DNA from: Isoetes taiwanensis
Lineage: Eukaryota; Streptophyta; Lycopodiopsida; Isoetales; Isoetaceae
Length of the DNA stretch: 64,000 nt
Reading direction: 5' to 3'
Assembly (NCBI GenBank): GCA_021234155.1
Contig: JAJEKV010000052.1
Span: 9,503,284-9,567,283 of the forward strand
Shown here one piece after another: positions 1 to 15,559 of the stretch. Each line of letters opens with the position of its first letter. Position 1 is the first letter of the stretch. A model generated the notes under the pieces. That model made no database searches. It was given only the letters and a program-made list of their open reading frames with translations, and was not told where the DNA came from. The position numbers were made by a program, and so were the translations under genes.

Positions 1-700
1 GCCCAATTTGGTTTGTCTGGTGCGCAATGTGCACATGAAGAGGGGAGTTCGAATTGGGAGGCTACCCAGTTTAGTTCCACTGATCTCTCTGGCAATCATG
101 ATCGAGGACTTCAAATTGCGTGCCTACCCAATCTGAACTCCCCGATCATGATTCATCTAATTGGGCGGCTGCTCAATTTGAATTAACATGCGTACCCGCC
201 CAACATGGTCCTCAACAATGCTAGGGCAAAGAGTCATCCTTGGCCATCTGCCCGACTTGGACCCAATACTGAACCTGCAACTCTAAAACTAACACTAAAT
301 TGGCGGGCCTGTTTGAGCAAGAGGGAGCTCAATCCATTTCATAAAGACAAGTCTATGTAGCTCCTCGTAAGATGGAAGCTACATACACTATATAACTAGT
401 AAGTATGGGACCAAACAACTTGAAGAGAATTTCATCATGTTTTTACAATAGGAAAACATTAGTTCGAACTCAGACAACACTACCACAACTATAAAACGAT
501 ACTTCTAAACTAAGATTACCTTGGGGGTGTGATGCGCCATGTAACTTCTTCGTTATCTGGAGACAATCAACTATATTGGTGAGCGCTCAAGAATTGAAGA
601 TTCAAATGCAGAAAGCAATAGACACAGTCTGGTGGCATGGAAGAATAATAACAAAATTCCCCTTTCAAATTCAAATTCAAAATGCTCCAAGAACGCATGA
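1..700. other. Gene-free stretch at window start
   Basis: No supported coding region. The first 300 bases contain loosely repeated words around 'cccaattt' and 'gatcatgat' in both orientations, suggesting old decayed repeat DNA. Short open frames here match nothing I recognise. Confidence 0.3.
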
Positions 701-703
701 CTT

Positions 704-850
704 GCCATGTGTGGCCCTGCTATTCATGGAGGCAGGATTGCCATGTGCCGCCTGGTCATTTATGGGCTACACGGGCTGGCCATGTGGCGCTGCATCATAT
801 ATGGACTAAGGCCCGCCATGTGGCGCCCCATTATTTATGGACTACAACGG
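704..850. repeat. Degenerate minisatellite, period about 37 bp
   Basis: Four successive units begin with GCCATGTG at about 704, 740, 779 and 815 and run on to words like 'cattTATGGACTA', giving periods of 36, 39 and 36 bp. Units differ by substitutions and small indels. The open frames across this block follow from the repeat and are not good evidence of a gene. Confidence 0.6.
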
Positions 851-1141
851 TCCATTTTTCACTGAAAGGTTGCCACTTGTCGCAATGCTGTGGGACCTCA
901 TTGCATGTCTATTTTAACTGCCTCATCGGACTAGGGATATGCAACATGGAATCCTTTTGGGTGAATCCATGGGACCGCATCTTCGAAAGGCTACAGTCAC
1001 TGCATGTTTTAGCCTATTTGTATGTCAGCCAAAGCCACTGTCATGGCTCTGCCTGTTGTTATTCCAAGACCCTGATTGTCAAACAAACCCCTTGAGTCTG
1101 AACCCAAGTTAGAGCCTTTAATTCTGTTGCATTATGTATAT

Positions 1142-1426
1142 TGTGGTGATGTTTTTTAGTGTTGTTGAATGGGCCACCCTTTGTGGTGGTATATTATTAT
1201 ATATATTGTTGTTGTGTGCTCACATCATGGAAACGCGCTTCCCTAGTATAGGATGTCTGAGAGGAGGACTAGAGCAATGACATCTTCGTGTCCTTCACTT
1301 AGGCACTTGGCCATCCCATATGGTTTCTGCTTGACAGAGGGCCTTTCTTAGTGATAGAGTCACCAACAAGGAGGACTTCCCATATTTATACGATGGAAGC
1401 ATTGTATAGCTTAGAGAAATGTCACA
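1142..1426 (+). mobile_element. LTR of a copia-like retrotransposon
   Basis: A 285-bp segment starts TGTGGTGAT and ends GTCACA, so its ends are short inverted repeats of the TG...CA type. An AT-rich TATA-like stretch (tatattattatatatatt) lies inside. It is followed at 1428 by a sequence closely matching the plant initiator-Met-tRNA primer-binding site, which fixes the orientation and marks it as the 5' LTR of a plus-strand element. No gag or pol follows, so it is a remnant. The copia assignment rests on LTR size and style and is tentative. Confidence 0.5.
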
Positions 1427-1427
1427 A

Positions 1428-1441
1428 TGGTATCCGAGCCA
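1428..1441 (+). other. Primer-binding site next to LTR
   Basis: TGGTATCCGAGCCA differs by one base from TGGTATCAGAGCCA, the usual plant retrotransposon site complementary to the 3' end of initiator-Met tRNA. It lies one base after the LTR end, the expected spacing. Confidence 0.6.
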
Positions 1442-1939
1442 TGATCTCAATAGACCAGATCATAGCAATGGCACTGGTTATATGCATGCATTAGGGGTTG
1501 GTTAGGAAAAAATAGGGGATGAAATATGAAGAGCGAGGTTAAAATTAGGGAAGAATAAGGTCTCTTTCTTCACGAATCATAACTTTTTGTAGGAAGCTCA
1601 AATCGAGGCAATTTCTATGCAGCTGGATATAGGATACTTGGAATACAGGACACTTGGATGAAACTCAATAAAGCCCCATAAAGAGGTGCACCATGTCACC
1701 ATCTTCAAGGTTGATAAACATGACTGCCTCATTAGGGATATTTCATGCACCTAATGTAGTGCACTCAATAATCTCTTCTTGGAAAGTATTAACAACGAAC
1801 TCTGTCTCCTTCAATGAACCTGCAATTTATATATACATCCATCATACATATCCATCATTGTAAAACAATTTCACATGTGGGACCTCAATGACTTCTACCC
1901 GGTGTATGCCATGTACATCTCCAATCATTAACAAGAATG

Positions 1940-2365
1940 CCTCCCCCCACGTAGTTGGAACTTCGACAAGCCTAGATGTCTCTTGAGTGCGTGATGATAT
2001 ACTTTTATGGCCACATTAATCTCTTGGTTGGAATAGTAATACATCCTCGTGGTCAGAACTCAATGGCAAATATTCTTCATCCATTCCTTATTCATGTAGA
2101 ACTTCAACTTGGGGAACCTTGCTTCATACTTGCTCTTGTAAATTTCGAGCTTCCTCAAGAACGAAACTCTACATGCCTTAAGGTACACACTATCCCACCA
2201 TATTAGTTATCACCATGATTTCCAGCTTCAACTTGGAGGCTTCCAAGAAGCTGCTTCTCCTCCCCTCACTCCCCAAATCATTGACTCATGGAACCTCAAC
2301 CCCATACATAATGGCCCCAAGTTCCTTGAACATCTGAGTCCTTATCTCCGTGTTCTTCACAATGG
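1940..2365 (-). pseudogene. MULE transposase fragment (copy 1)
   Basis: Read on the minus strand, about 2340-2270 codes for a stretch containing MFKELGAIMYGVEV, and about 2115-1965 for FYMNKEWMKN followed by YYYSNQEINVAIKVYHH and LKRHLG. These match in order the second MULE copy at the right end of the window (MFKELGDIMYGIHV; YMSKVWTKN; NQETNASIESYHATMKRRLG). The region holds the third catalytic segment of Mutator-like transposases, but the expected catalytic Glu (IESYH in the other copy) is Lys here (IKVYH). There is an in-frame stop between the blocks and at least one frameshift. This is an old dead fragment. Confidence 0.6.
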
Positions 2366-4360
2366 AAAAAATTAGTGACTATTAATAGCCAAATGGCGAT
2401 TTTTTAGGGGGTCTAGGCAATTTTTGGGGCGAATCTTATGAAGGAAGATTTCTTTTAAAAAAATAGAAAATAGCCATAGTTAAAACAAGTACTTTATTAT
2501 TTTTTTAGGATTAGCCAAACTATTTTCCCCATTTTCCTTAAAGAAAAAGGGATTAGCCTTTCTTTATATTACAATAGTTATATATGAAATCATTAATAGC
2601 CAAATAAAATTGAATTCTTATTACAGACTTTTGCACATCCCCAACTACCATCATTAGTGATAATAGTTTTTCAAACTATGAATTTTTATTACATATATCA
2701 TATATGCATCTTCAAAACAGAATTGTAAGAGATGGCTAATATCCCTTTAGATACTCGATTTGGTTGCATAACATCTAAAGGGTTAGAGATAAGTGCAATT
2801 TGATCATCATATCTAGAAGGTGGTCGTCCTTCAAAAAAAAAACCATATCTAGAAGGTGTCATTGCATTGAATGTAGTTCAAAGTACGGATATTATAAGCT
2901 ATGTTGTGAGCTTCTGTTAAAATTTTTTTAGTATTATTATATCTTCCTTGATTGTTGATTTTTATTTGTAACTGTAGTACAATATATCTAAAGCTATAGA
3001 ATTTACATTTTGTGCTTTGTCCAATTAAAAAAAATAGCTAGGTGTTCAAAAGTTTTGCCAAGTCGAAATACATAATGATAATAATAACTTTAGCCAAATG
3101 TATATCATAAAATACTGTAAAATTTTGAAAAGTAGCCAAACCATTTTCTATGAAAAAATATTTAGTATTCTTAATTTTTTTCTCGTTCTTCACATTCTAA
3201 CACAACCATTTGAATTAAGCTCTTTTAATATGTCAGAATAAAAATTGAATAGGAACATCGGGGAAGGACTACAGCCAACCTCGAGAGTACAACAAAAATT
3301 ATAGATACAACTGCAAAAAAAGATATGGCGTATCGATTTCATGATTCTTATTTTGGTTTTAGCATCATCGAATATGTAGCATAATAACAGGGGGTTTCTT
3401 TTGTATTTTTGTACGTTTTTTTATATGGTTTTACTATGATTTGGTGTCCGTATTATATATGATGTACTAATTAGTACTTCTAGAGTGCGCTTAGTATTTC
3501 CATGCATTTATGATTTCCCGTTCCAATTCAATGGTCACCACAACATTTTTAAGTAGAACACATTGTATTTTAAGCTAAAAAGAAAAAGGTAAACGATAAT
3601 TGACATGCAAGCAGTATTAGGGTTTGTTTCGCGGCCACAACTCCCTCTGTTTTGCTGGCACATGCATGGAGCTAATTTTTGTACCGAGGGTTTTCTAGTA
3701 GAGATTCTATGTTTTGTTTTGCAGGGCTCGTTGAAGCGAATGGCATGCCAGACATGGCTCAAAATTCATGGGCCGCTCCCAACTCTCCTATTCTTTGTAC
3801 TCTGGAGCAACCGGTTCTGCTACCCTCAGGCACGGTTATGGTCGGTTTAAAGGTAAGTTTAGAAAGGACTATTGTTTTCCCTCTACATGCCAGACAAGGA
3901 TTCCCCCATCCAGCCTTCTTGGATCCCTGATTTCTACGCCTTTGCAATGCTTTGCGGGCTCTTCCTTATAAATGGGTTTTTAAAATTTGTTGCTTCACAA
4001 AACCACTGGCAGGTTTCAACTGAATTGTGGATCACATTCGTGTGCTAGAGATTGATTTAACCTCTTCGAATGATTGCACTGAGTTAAGATAAAACCCAAC
4101 AAAGTACTCAAAGCCAGGCAAGTAATATTGTTCAGCTGTGCCAACATTTTTTATGGTACTCGAAGGAAGAAGTTAAGGTTTTCCTTCTATAGATGCATAA
4201 AGAGTCCTTTAGAGTTTTTTCGCTTTTCATACATCATCTTTTCTACTTTGCTTTGTTATTTGTAGGTTGTTTGATCCGATTTGGGAAATTCTCACACATG
4301 TACAAGCTTCAAACTGCTTCAACACAGATTCACTCATTCTGTGACGGAGCAGGAATTTTT
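2366..4360. other. AT-rich intergenic stretch
   Basis: Very AT-rich to about 3540, with short local repeats (for example 'atatctagaaggtg' twice near 2807 and 2850). Overlapping open frames near 3535-3970 lie on both strands and resemble no known protein. I see no supported gene. Confidence 0.3.
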
Positions 4361-4371
4361 TTACAGTTCTG

Positions 4372-4530
4372 ATAGTCTTGAAGGCTATGTTGTTGAACTA
4401 CGACATTGGACTTAGATGCAAATTGAAAGATACTAAGAGATTTAATTTCTTACACTTTCAATAGTCTTGAAGGCTATGTTGTTGAACTACGACATTGGCC
4501 ACAGATGCAAATTGAAAGATACTAAAAGAT
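4372..4530. repeat. Tandem duplication, 89-bp period
   Basis: The segment starting 'atagtcttgaaggctatgtt' at 4372 recurs at 4461 with nearly the same following 70 bases (ttgttgaactacgacattgg, then gatgcaaattgaaagatact). Two copies only. Confidence 0.75.
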
Positions 4531-5223
4531 CCAAGTATAAAAGTTTAAAAACGAAATTTTACTCTAGGGTTTGTTTATTTTTTGCTGGCAGGTTTTTTCA
4601 GCAGGTGCTTTACCGTATGGCTCTGTTATGATATGTTGTAACTAGGTTCTCATTTGGGAGCTCCTTTAGCTCATGAAATATGTAGGTATCTTTTATTCAA
4701 TTCAAATCTTATAGGTACTTTCAAAAATTGGAGAGCTTACGAATTGACTAAGCATGTGAGTTGCTAAAATAGACTGCTTATTATTATTTAAAATAATCAA
4801 TGATGCAGAAAGACTGTAGTAACCTACAAGCTTGCAGGTTTAAAGATAAAATTCCTGGAGAAATTCGTAATCTGCAAGCCAGATCTCCTCAGCTTTTTCC
4901 CTGCAAAACCCTTCGAAACCTGGGTCTTCTCAACAGCACAGTTAGATTCGGCCAAATCCGATTGGTTTTGCTTCTGTTTTGGTAAGCTCCCATCTAAAGT
5001 TGCCCTAATATTCGGCTCCGTCGAAAATCCCATGGTTATTCAAGTTTGTTTCCTTGAACTATTTTCGTTTAAAATTCAATATCTACCATTATAGCCCTTC
5101 CTTTCAATGTCTACCAATATCTAGCAATGTCCATTCTTAAAAAACTCGCCCTCCCTTTATATCTACTGCCTAAGGTTAAAACTTTAAAATACTGCCTAAG
5201 GTTAAAACTTTAAAATCTCACCA

Positions 5224-7847
5224 GAATAACATGGTCAATCTTATCCGCTAGTCTTATATGTCTTCCAAATTCGGACAGTGCATCAATGGGTAGATTGCTT
5301 CTGCTCCCATAGAACTGAAGATCTTGTGGAAGACCAACATCATTGAGAAATGGCAGATAGTACCAAAGCGATATCGCAGTTTGTGCTTTTACGGGGCGAG
5401 CAATGCCCTCCCAATGCCGCGATGCAAAGTCGTCCACATGGACAGCCTAGAGGTTGCCGTAGTTTGGTTGCATTGACCAAAAGTCCTTGATGATGGGGCG
5501 CTCTTGTATGGCTATGAACAATTTTGAACAGAGTTTTCGCTGTTGAAGGACTTCGTTCCTGATAGCAAAAGAAAGATTAGCATGAAAAGTTCATATGAAT
5601 TATTAAAAATTTCCATGTATGGTCTCAAACAACTAAAAAAATAAAAAATCGGTGCCATGCTTCTATGAAATCCTCTCCCCTGTGTGCTCCGTTGCCACAA
5701 AAAATGGCTTGAATTATATTTCTAGTATGGCTCATCTTTCAACAAGATTAGTCTAGTTTATCACCAACATGGTTTATGATTATGAACATCTGCATGATTT
5801 ATAATTACAGGAAATTTATCGTGGCGGCCAAGGCCGCCGCGAACATTTCTCTTTGCCGACTCACTCTTGCAAGGAGGGATTTGAGTAACTTTGGAATGAT
5901 GTGAAAGATGATCTTGAAATGCGAGACTTGATTTTTCAATAATAGAGATAAAGCACTGGACTAAACATTTACTCAAATTGCTCTGAAAGAATCTTTGCCT
6001 GCATAACATGGAAAGCTGTAGTGCTTTCTTCCCAATGTTGTGTTTGGCATATCCTGTTGTAAGCATAGTTCAAGTGATGATATTTTGTCTGGTTGCCCTC
6101 TCAAAAACATTGTGTGCATTATGCATGTACATGCCAACTAATTGCTCCACATGATGACGGTGAATCTCATGACTGATCTGCACCACAGGGGCCCCAAAGC
6201 GCTCAAAGGTTTGACTTGCACTCTTGAACCTCATAAAAAATTTCAGCTGGTGGTAACAAAATATTCATGGAGTCCTACTTGGCCTGCAACTGCTGAAGAT
6301 AGGATGCAACTTTTTTCTTATTATTGTCCACCATGATGGGAATGGCCTCTGAGACACGAAGTGAGGTGGCTGGAGATGACATACCTTTGCATAGCCACTT
6401 AGAGAAGCGGACACCTATAACTCTTGCCACTGTGTCAGAAGACTTTAAGGTGTAGAGGTCGAGACATGCGGCGTGGTTGAAGAAAAAGGTATCCCAGGCT
6501 TGTTCGAGGGAAGAGGGGAAAACTTCTCTTGCCTTGAGGAATCTCCAACATGCGTTGAATGTTCTTTTTGTCCAGAAGGGCCTCCTTCATGTGAGAGACT
6601 CCCAATATGTGTTGGGAGTGCAACCTGTGTCACATTCTTCTGAGCAGAAGCTACTAATTCCATTTGTTCTGAAGAACTTCCAACATGCGTTGGAGGTGCC
6701 TTTGGAAGTACCAACGTTCCAGAAGAGCTTTCCAGGGTCACCTGGACCACGCTGCCTCTAGAATCATGAGACATAGGGTCAGATGCTGGAATACCAGGCT
6801 GAAAAGAGGAGAAAGCGGAAGCTGCTGCCTCAATTGAACTAGATACACATATGCTACTGGAAGAAACAGGAGCATGAGGCGATGCCAGCGGATTGAGACC
6901 TGCCCCTCAGGTCCAAGTGCACTGTCAAATCCATGCACGGATCTATTTTAACTTCATCTCATATGCCAATGTACACCGACTGTTCTATACTGTCAAATCC
7001 AGACACGGGTCTATTCTAACTTCATCTCATATGCCAATTTGTATTTTAGCAGCAAAAATTGAATAGAATTGGCTTCAAATCCAGACATGGAGATCTTCAC
7101 AAATGGGTGCGATTAAAGCATAGTGCTGGCTCTGCATGATGAAGTTTTTACCATTGTAGGTGATAGAGGTGCTCTATCATCCCAGATTTGCTATAGCCAG
7201 ATTCAATGCTTAAAGTCGTGTACTTATTCCTTATCTCAGATGGGTTTCATGGAGGCAAGGAAGCATGTTATAGGACAAAATCTATAGAGAAAGCTTTGCC
7301 ATCGTTTGGTGGCAGTAAAATTTTTTTTGCTCCCCCCCCGGCAAAAACAGGGGCATGCTCATCTGCTTCTGAAACTACATTTGACAAAATAGGGATGTGG
7401 ATTTGCTGCATTAGTATATGTCACTGATCGGATTGTGAAAAAGAGCGTTGCCATGGAATATCTCGGTATACTTGACTTCAGGAAGGGTTTGCATTATAAT
7501 TAATCTGTACCACGAATTCATAAGCTTCAAACTACATCCAAGAGAAAAATTACCTTGTTTGCACAAGAACACGGACCAGACACTTCAAACTACTCCATAA
7601 AAGCATTACAAAAGCAACTATGTCAAAAGCAATTATTTTTTCTATTTTTTTCTCTGTAAATGAAGAATAGATACCTACATACAGTGTACATGGCTTCCAT
7701 TTTGACAGTTCTGGCAGGGAATGCAGAATCCACAATGGGGCTAGAAAATAGATCGCCCGACATTATGCCAATGAAAGCCTTGCTAGGTTCAGCGGCTTGA
7801 AAAAACCTTTCAGGAAAAGGCAGCAGGGGCAGAGACTGTAGACGCAT
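5224..7847 (-). pseudogene. Candidate minus-strand multi-exon gene, unidentified
   Basis: Several coding-like blocks lie in order on the minus strand. About 7847-7691 is a possible first exon (start MRLQSLPLLP) ending at a GTATGT donor. About 7435-7260 contains SNVVSEADEHAPVFAGGG. About 6906-6446 is Ser/Pro-rich with imperfect PTHVGSSS-like repeats (PTHVGSSSE, PTHIGSLSH, THVGDSSR), and continues after a frameshift to a block ending at a GTATGT donor near 6385. About 5560-5224 is an exon-like block with a good TTTGCTATCAG acceptor and a GTGAGA donor, including the words KLFIAIQERPIIKDFW and FYGSRSNLPIDALSEFG. That last block has an in-frame TAG. The splice-like borders suggest a real gene or a recent pseudogene. 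I recognise no domain and assign no function. Exon joins are my inference. Confidence 0.3.
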
Positions 7848-8419
7848 CTGTAGCTATAATTATGGATGCCAATTTATCATCTTTGCCTCAGCTCTGTGGA
7901 AGTGGAAGTATCTGCAGAATTACATATAGCTATGGACTTCTTTGAGAACCATACAATCCAAACCCTCTGCCCCTGCCCTCTACATCAAGCTTAAAAGTTA
8001 GAGCACAAAAGCGCCCAAAGAACTGCCATAGCTAGAGTACTTAAAGAGGAGGCGAGAAGCATCTATTTCAGGAGGTGAGAGGTGGATCTGCCATAACAGA
8101 AGCAGACCCACAATCTGCTCCGGCTGATCTGCTCCAGCTATGGCAGATTATTGTTGCCCTTTTGCGCTTAAACCCGGCATCGCCATAGCCAGACCTCGCT
8201 TCACGGATGAATGGCGTAGAGCCGGCAGGCACAGAAATATTGAGGAATTGACGTCACGGTCTTTTTTAGTTTCCAAAATTTAATCTCCAGGTGTCACTAC
8301 CAGAGCTATTCTTAGGACAAAAAAAAAAACCCTCAAAAAATATTTTATATCAAACAAAAAAAGAGACTGCATTATATATGTTAGATGAGTAAAAACAACA
8401 AAAACCATGAAAATACGCT
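7848..8419. other. Possible upstream region of the unidentified minus-strand gene
   Basis: Contains a moderately GC-rich patch (8060-8230) with repeated 'ctgctccggctgatctgctcc' style words, then AT-rich DNA. It lies upstream of the possible start codon at 7847 on the minus strand, so could hold its promoter. No TATA box or transcript boundary is clear. Confidence 0.2.
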
Positions 8420-8423
8420 TTCG

Positions 8424-8510
8424 CGCCACACGAGGGCAACCCTTCGTGCGCAGCACCTTGTTTTATTATCGCGCAACACCTTGTTTTATTATCGCAACAG
8501 CCTGACCACA
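8424..8510 (-). repeat. Hairpin-bearing dispersed repeat, copy 1
   Basis: On the minus strand it reads ATAATAAAACAAGGTGCTGC followed by GCACGAAGGGTTGCCCTCGTG, an imperfect stem-loop. The first part is tandemly doubled with small changes just beyond. A second copy in opposite orientation lies at 15,513-15,556. Flanking sequences differ, so this is a dispersed element, perhaps the end of a small transposon. Confidence 0.55.
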
Positions 8511-8734
8511 AGTGGCCAAGGTTAGCCTATCCACATGTCAAAAAATCTGAGTTGGATGCAGTGCTCAAATTTGAAGGCTACCCCTAATTTTCTTGTGACA
8601 AACAAAAAAATTTTACGCCTTTCGCATGACAAGACGTCTTTCAATTTTAACCTTTCAAATGCAAGACAAAAATTCCAAATGACAGAAACTATTTTTTATG
8701 TAAAAAAATAAAAAAGAACAAGTTATAAAGTCTA

Positions 8735-9100
8735 TTATAAGCTCGTAATAATATAACCAAGTTTTAAATGTACATCAACAATAGGTATGTTCTTTTGTAC
8801 ATTACAAGAACCTTCTATAATTTCTATGGTCTCCTCAAGAACTATGTCGGGTTGCTGCTGCATTTGAGAGCCTGAGCTTGCGACTATGCTATTAGAGAAT
8901 TTGCAGAAAGAAAGCATAGATCTACATTGATTGGCCTTCCTTTTTTTTAGCTTAAAGAAGCCACCACTATAATAAAAATTTGAAAACTACGGAAATGCAA
9001 GGAGCAAGAAAACGCAAGAAATCACAATAATATAGAGCAAATGATCTAAATCTGAACTTACTTACGTTGTCTTTATCTTGCTCCATGAATAAATAGATGA
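8735..9100. other. Gene-free AT-rich stretch
   Basis: Short open frames on the minus strand (for example 8735-8917) have no recognisable motif. No supported feature. Confidence 0.25.
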
Positions 9101-9104
9101 GATA

Positions 9105-9540
9105 GGTTTGTAGAAGTGGTGGTTTCAAAAGTCTTGATGCAGAACAATCAGAGAGCCCAAGTGTAAGCCCAAGAATGGCGGTGGTGTTTGCCAAGCATGA
9201 GCCCAAGTATGAGCCTAAATAAATAGAAGTGGTGGTTTCAAAAGTCTTGATGCATAACAATTAGAGAGCCCAAGTGTAAGCCCAAGAATGGCGGTGTTGT
9301 TTGCCAAGCATAAGCCCAAGTATGAGCCCAAGAAAGCCCCGAATCTAAGTATTCTATGGGTTTGTTGAAGTAGAGGTTTTAGAAATATATTGTTTGTCCA
9401 TACATATTCTGTGGGTGTGAATTAAATATTCCGTGGCTTCAAAAATCTCGTTGCAGCGGAGCATATCGGAGAGCCCAAGTATAGACTGTAGTATGAGCTC
9501 AAGAACCCTGTAGCTGTTTGTCGAGAAGTAAGCTCAAGAG
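9105..9540. repeat. Tandem repeat of about 120 bp
   Basis: A unit containing 'gtggtttcaaaagtcttgat' and 'gagcccaagtgtaagcccaa' occurs at about 9109 and again at about 9228 almost unchanged. A weaker third copy starts near 9430 ('ggcttcaaaaatctcgttgc', then 'agagcccaagtatagactg'). The divergence of the third copy suggests an older duplication. Confidence 0.7.
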
Positions 9541-12004
9541 GGCTCTTGAATCTAAATCGACACAAGTTAGGGTTCCCTGGCCAATTTCATGGTCAAATCT
9601 CTACCAATTTCCTGGCGATTCATGGCCGATTCCTTGGCAATTCCCTGTCCGATGCAAGCTAGTGTTTCCTTTTTTCAATGTCGGATGGTGTCTAATTTGC
9701 TATGCCCATGAAGTGTTTTTAAATTCATTACCTTCAAGGTTGTTTGGATGGATCATATATTTTTGTATATGGGGCTATATATTATATCATTTTATTTACA
9801 AAAAGATAAGAAAATAAAAAAAAATGACAGGACAATTTAAATTTCTAGCCTTTCGAATGACAAATATATATGTATAATGATGGCCCTTGCATTTGATCAT
9901 TGGCTACCTTTCATTTGCAATACAAATTTTATTCTTGCTTGTTTTGACAGGCAAAAATACCAAAAACATGCGTGAAAACCGTCAAATTTGAGCCCTGGTT
10001 GGATGTGGCATAAGCCATTCGATGATCTACAAGAATAGACGGTGTTCAAAATTCGATGGCCGTTCTGGACCTTCGCCTAGGTTAGATCAGAAGATGCTCC
10101 ACAAAAAAGTATGGATCGTCGCCTGTTTAAATCAGAAGATGCTCCACAAAGGTAACCCTCGGTTTTCTTAGCTCCTATTTATTGTAGCTCTATCCCATCA
10201 TATTCAAGATCATGGTTCCCGGCATCACAGAATAATGACGTCCTGGCATTTGAGACGTGATTTAACTTGCCATGCCATTTGCATTTCGGATTCTCATTCC
10301 AGTATAGACCAACATGTGTATTTCCAGGGTTTGCTCTGGAATCTGTGCAAATTGATGTTTAGATGTGGTTTCGTCAGTTCTAGCTGCAAAGGCATGTGCA
10401 ATGCATTCCTTGGTAAAAACCTCTGCATGACATGATTAAAAGTTTTATTTGATGAACAAGGCCTAACTGATAATTTCTCTGGTACTAGCCTTTATATCGC
10501 AATTATACATTTTATGGCTTTTAATTCGTCAACACAAAGATATGCCAGTCTGTATGTCTCTTAAGTTGCTATCTGCCTTCAATGTGTCAAATAAGAAGGA
10601 ACTCTTTCACATTAATTATTGGAATTTGAAGGACCAAAACGTTTTCCTTTTCTCTTGATGTTGTGCACTGACACACTGTATAATATAGTGCTCTAGTTAG
10701 AATTTGGGGTGACTATTTAAGACAACAGTGGTAGTCAATCCACATTTTGACCTACATACCTTAGAATCATTTGCTGCTGATGTGTTGCAGAACCAAAACT
10801 TCTATATGAAAATGCAACATTCTGTATTTCTAATGTGGCTACGCATCGTTCCTTTAGCCTGCCATTCCCTTCCTGGGTTTACCTTCATCAATTATTATCA
10901 GCTCATTATGTTTGCAAACTGATAAAGAGCGTCTATGTGCTGGCACAGGATCAATTCTTGGTTTGTTTTTGAAATTATGATGGTTCATATTGCTTTTTTG
11001 CAGATCTTGAACCTGCAGCGACCTGCTATTGCTGAAAGCTTACCAAAAGTAAGAACTATTTTTTTCTCATCCTGTTATCTTAGTGAAGTTGTTTTTCAAA
11101 TTCTTTTTAATCACCGGCTTTAGAGGCACAAGCCTCTTCTCTTGTGCATGAATCCCCTTGCGCCACAATTTTTCAAGCTGCAACTAATTTTGATTATATC
11201 TGCCTTATCCATTTGTTTATACATTTTAGTTATTTCTGACCAGAACCGTGCTCAATGTGCCCTGCAAAACTGCAGATACTCCTTTTGTTTGATCTCAGCA
11301 TGTATTTGTCTCTTTGGATCAGATCCTTGAGGTTTGTTTAAATTGCCTCTTGAGGGGCAATGCGGAGGCCACCTAGAAAGCAGCCTCTTAAAATTCAAAG
11401 AAGAATTTATTGCATTTTATTTTCCATTGTCTTGCTGATCCGTTATTTGCATGTTCAGCAAGAAACATCTCATTTTCGTTATTATATAATTTCTTCCGGC
11501 AATTGCATCAGAATATATTTAGTCATATTATGCTTAAGCCTCCTTATCTTTTATTGGATTATAGGGTCTGTGCTTATACTCACTATAATAGGCATCCTAT
11601 AAACTAGTGGCTAGACGGAGTATTATACTTTGGCAGCTTCCCAGTTCTGGGCAATTGCATCAGAATACGTTTGTCATATTTATGGTCTGTGCATATGCTC
11701 AGTTTAATAGGATACCCCTGCAGAGGGATCCTCTAAACTATTGACCAAGCTTCCCAAGGAGTACTGATGCAATAGAATTGACAAATCCTTTTTGGAACAG
11801 TTAACTATTTGGCTGATTTCAATATTAGTGGCCTTATATGGGAGGATGCACAAAGACTAGAGGCCTCTTAATGTTATTACATAGCTGTGTCGAATTCATT
11901 ACTTGCCTACTACGTTCAGTTGCTATCGCTGAAACATAAAAACTTGTCTATAAATGTAGCTTGTATGCTTATCTGGTTACCAAAATTTGGAACAGGAACA
12001 GGCT
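9541..12004. other. Region upstream of the GLR gene
   Basis: No coding region can be supported. It is AT-rich with scattered local repeats; 'caattgcatcagaata' recurs at about 11,500 and 11,652, followed by related blocks with 'ggtctgtgc'. Part may be promoter or leader of the GLR gene that starts at 12,005. Several acceptor-like 'tgcag' and 'aacag' words could bound leader introns, but none can be chosen from sequence alone. Confidence 0.3.
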
Positions 12005-15265
<3,261 letters not shown>

Positions 15266-15512
15266 TAGCTTATGTTTGAGTTCCTTGATTCATTTTTTTG
15301 GAATGCGAAATTAAAAAGAAACGACCAAAAGAAAGCACCAAATGTTAACTTTGTGCTACTTAGAGCATTTGACTTGCAAGAGTTATGAAATGGAACCCCA
15401 GCTTATCCCTGTTTTTGGCTTCTGCTCATTATTTAATCAACGATGTCCTTAAAGAATTAAAGCAGAATATCATCTTGGTCATAGATCAATTCCAACCATC
15501 AGATTCCATAAT
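15266..15512. other. GLR downstream region
   Basis: Probable 3' untranslated region and spacer. AATAAA-like words (ataataaaataag) occur near 15,510 but overlap the hairpin repeat. No gene seen. Confidence 0.3.
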
Positions 15513-15556
15513 AAAATAAGGTGCTGCGCACGGAGGGTTGCCCTCCGTGGCCGGAG
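15513..15556 (+). repeat. Hairpin-bearing dispersed repeat, copy 2
   Basis: Reads ATAATAAAATAAGGTGCTGC then a perfect 9-bp stem CACGGAGGG-TTG-CCCTCCGTG at about 15,529-15,549. It matches the minus-strand copy at 8,424-8,466 through both the AT-rich lead and the hairpin, in opposite orientation. The stem differs by compensating-type changes (GGAGGG/CCCTCC against GAAGGG/CCCTCG). Confidence 0.6.
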
Positions 15557-15559
15557 GTT

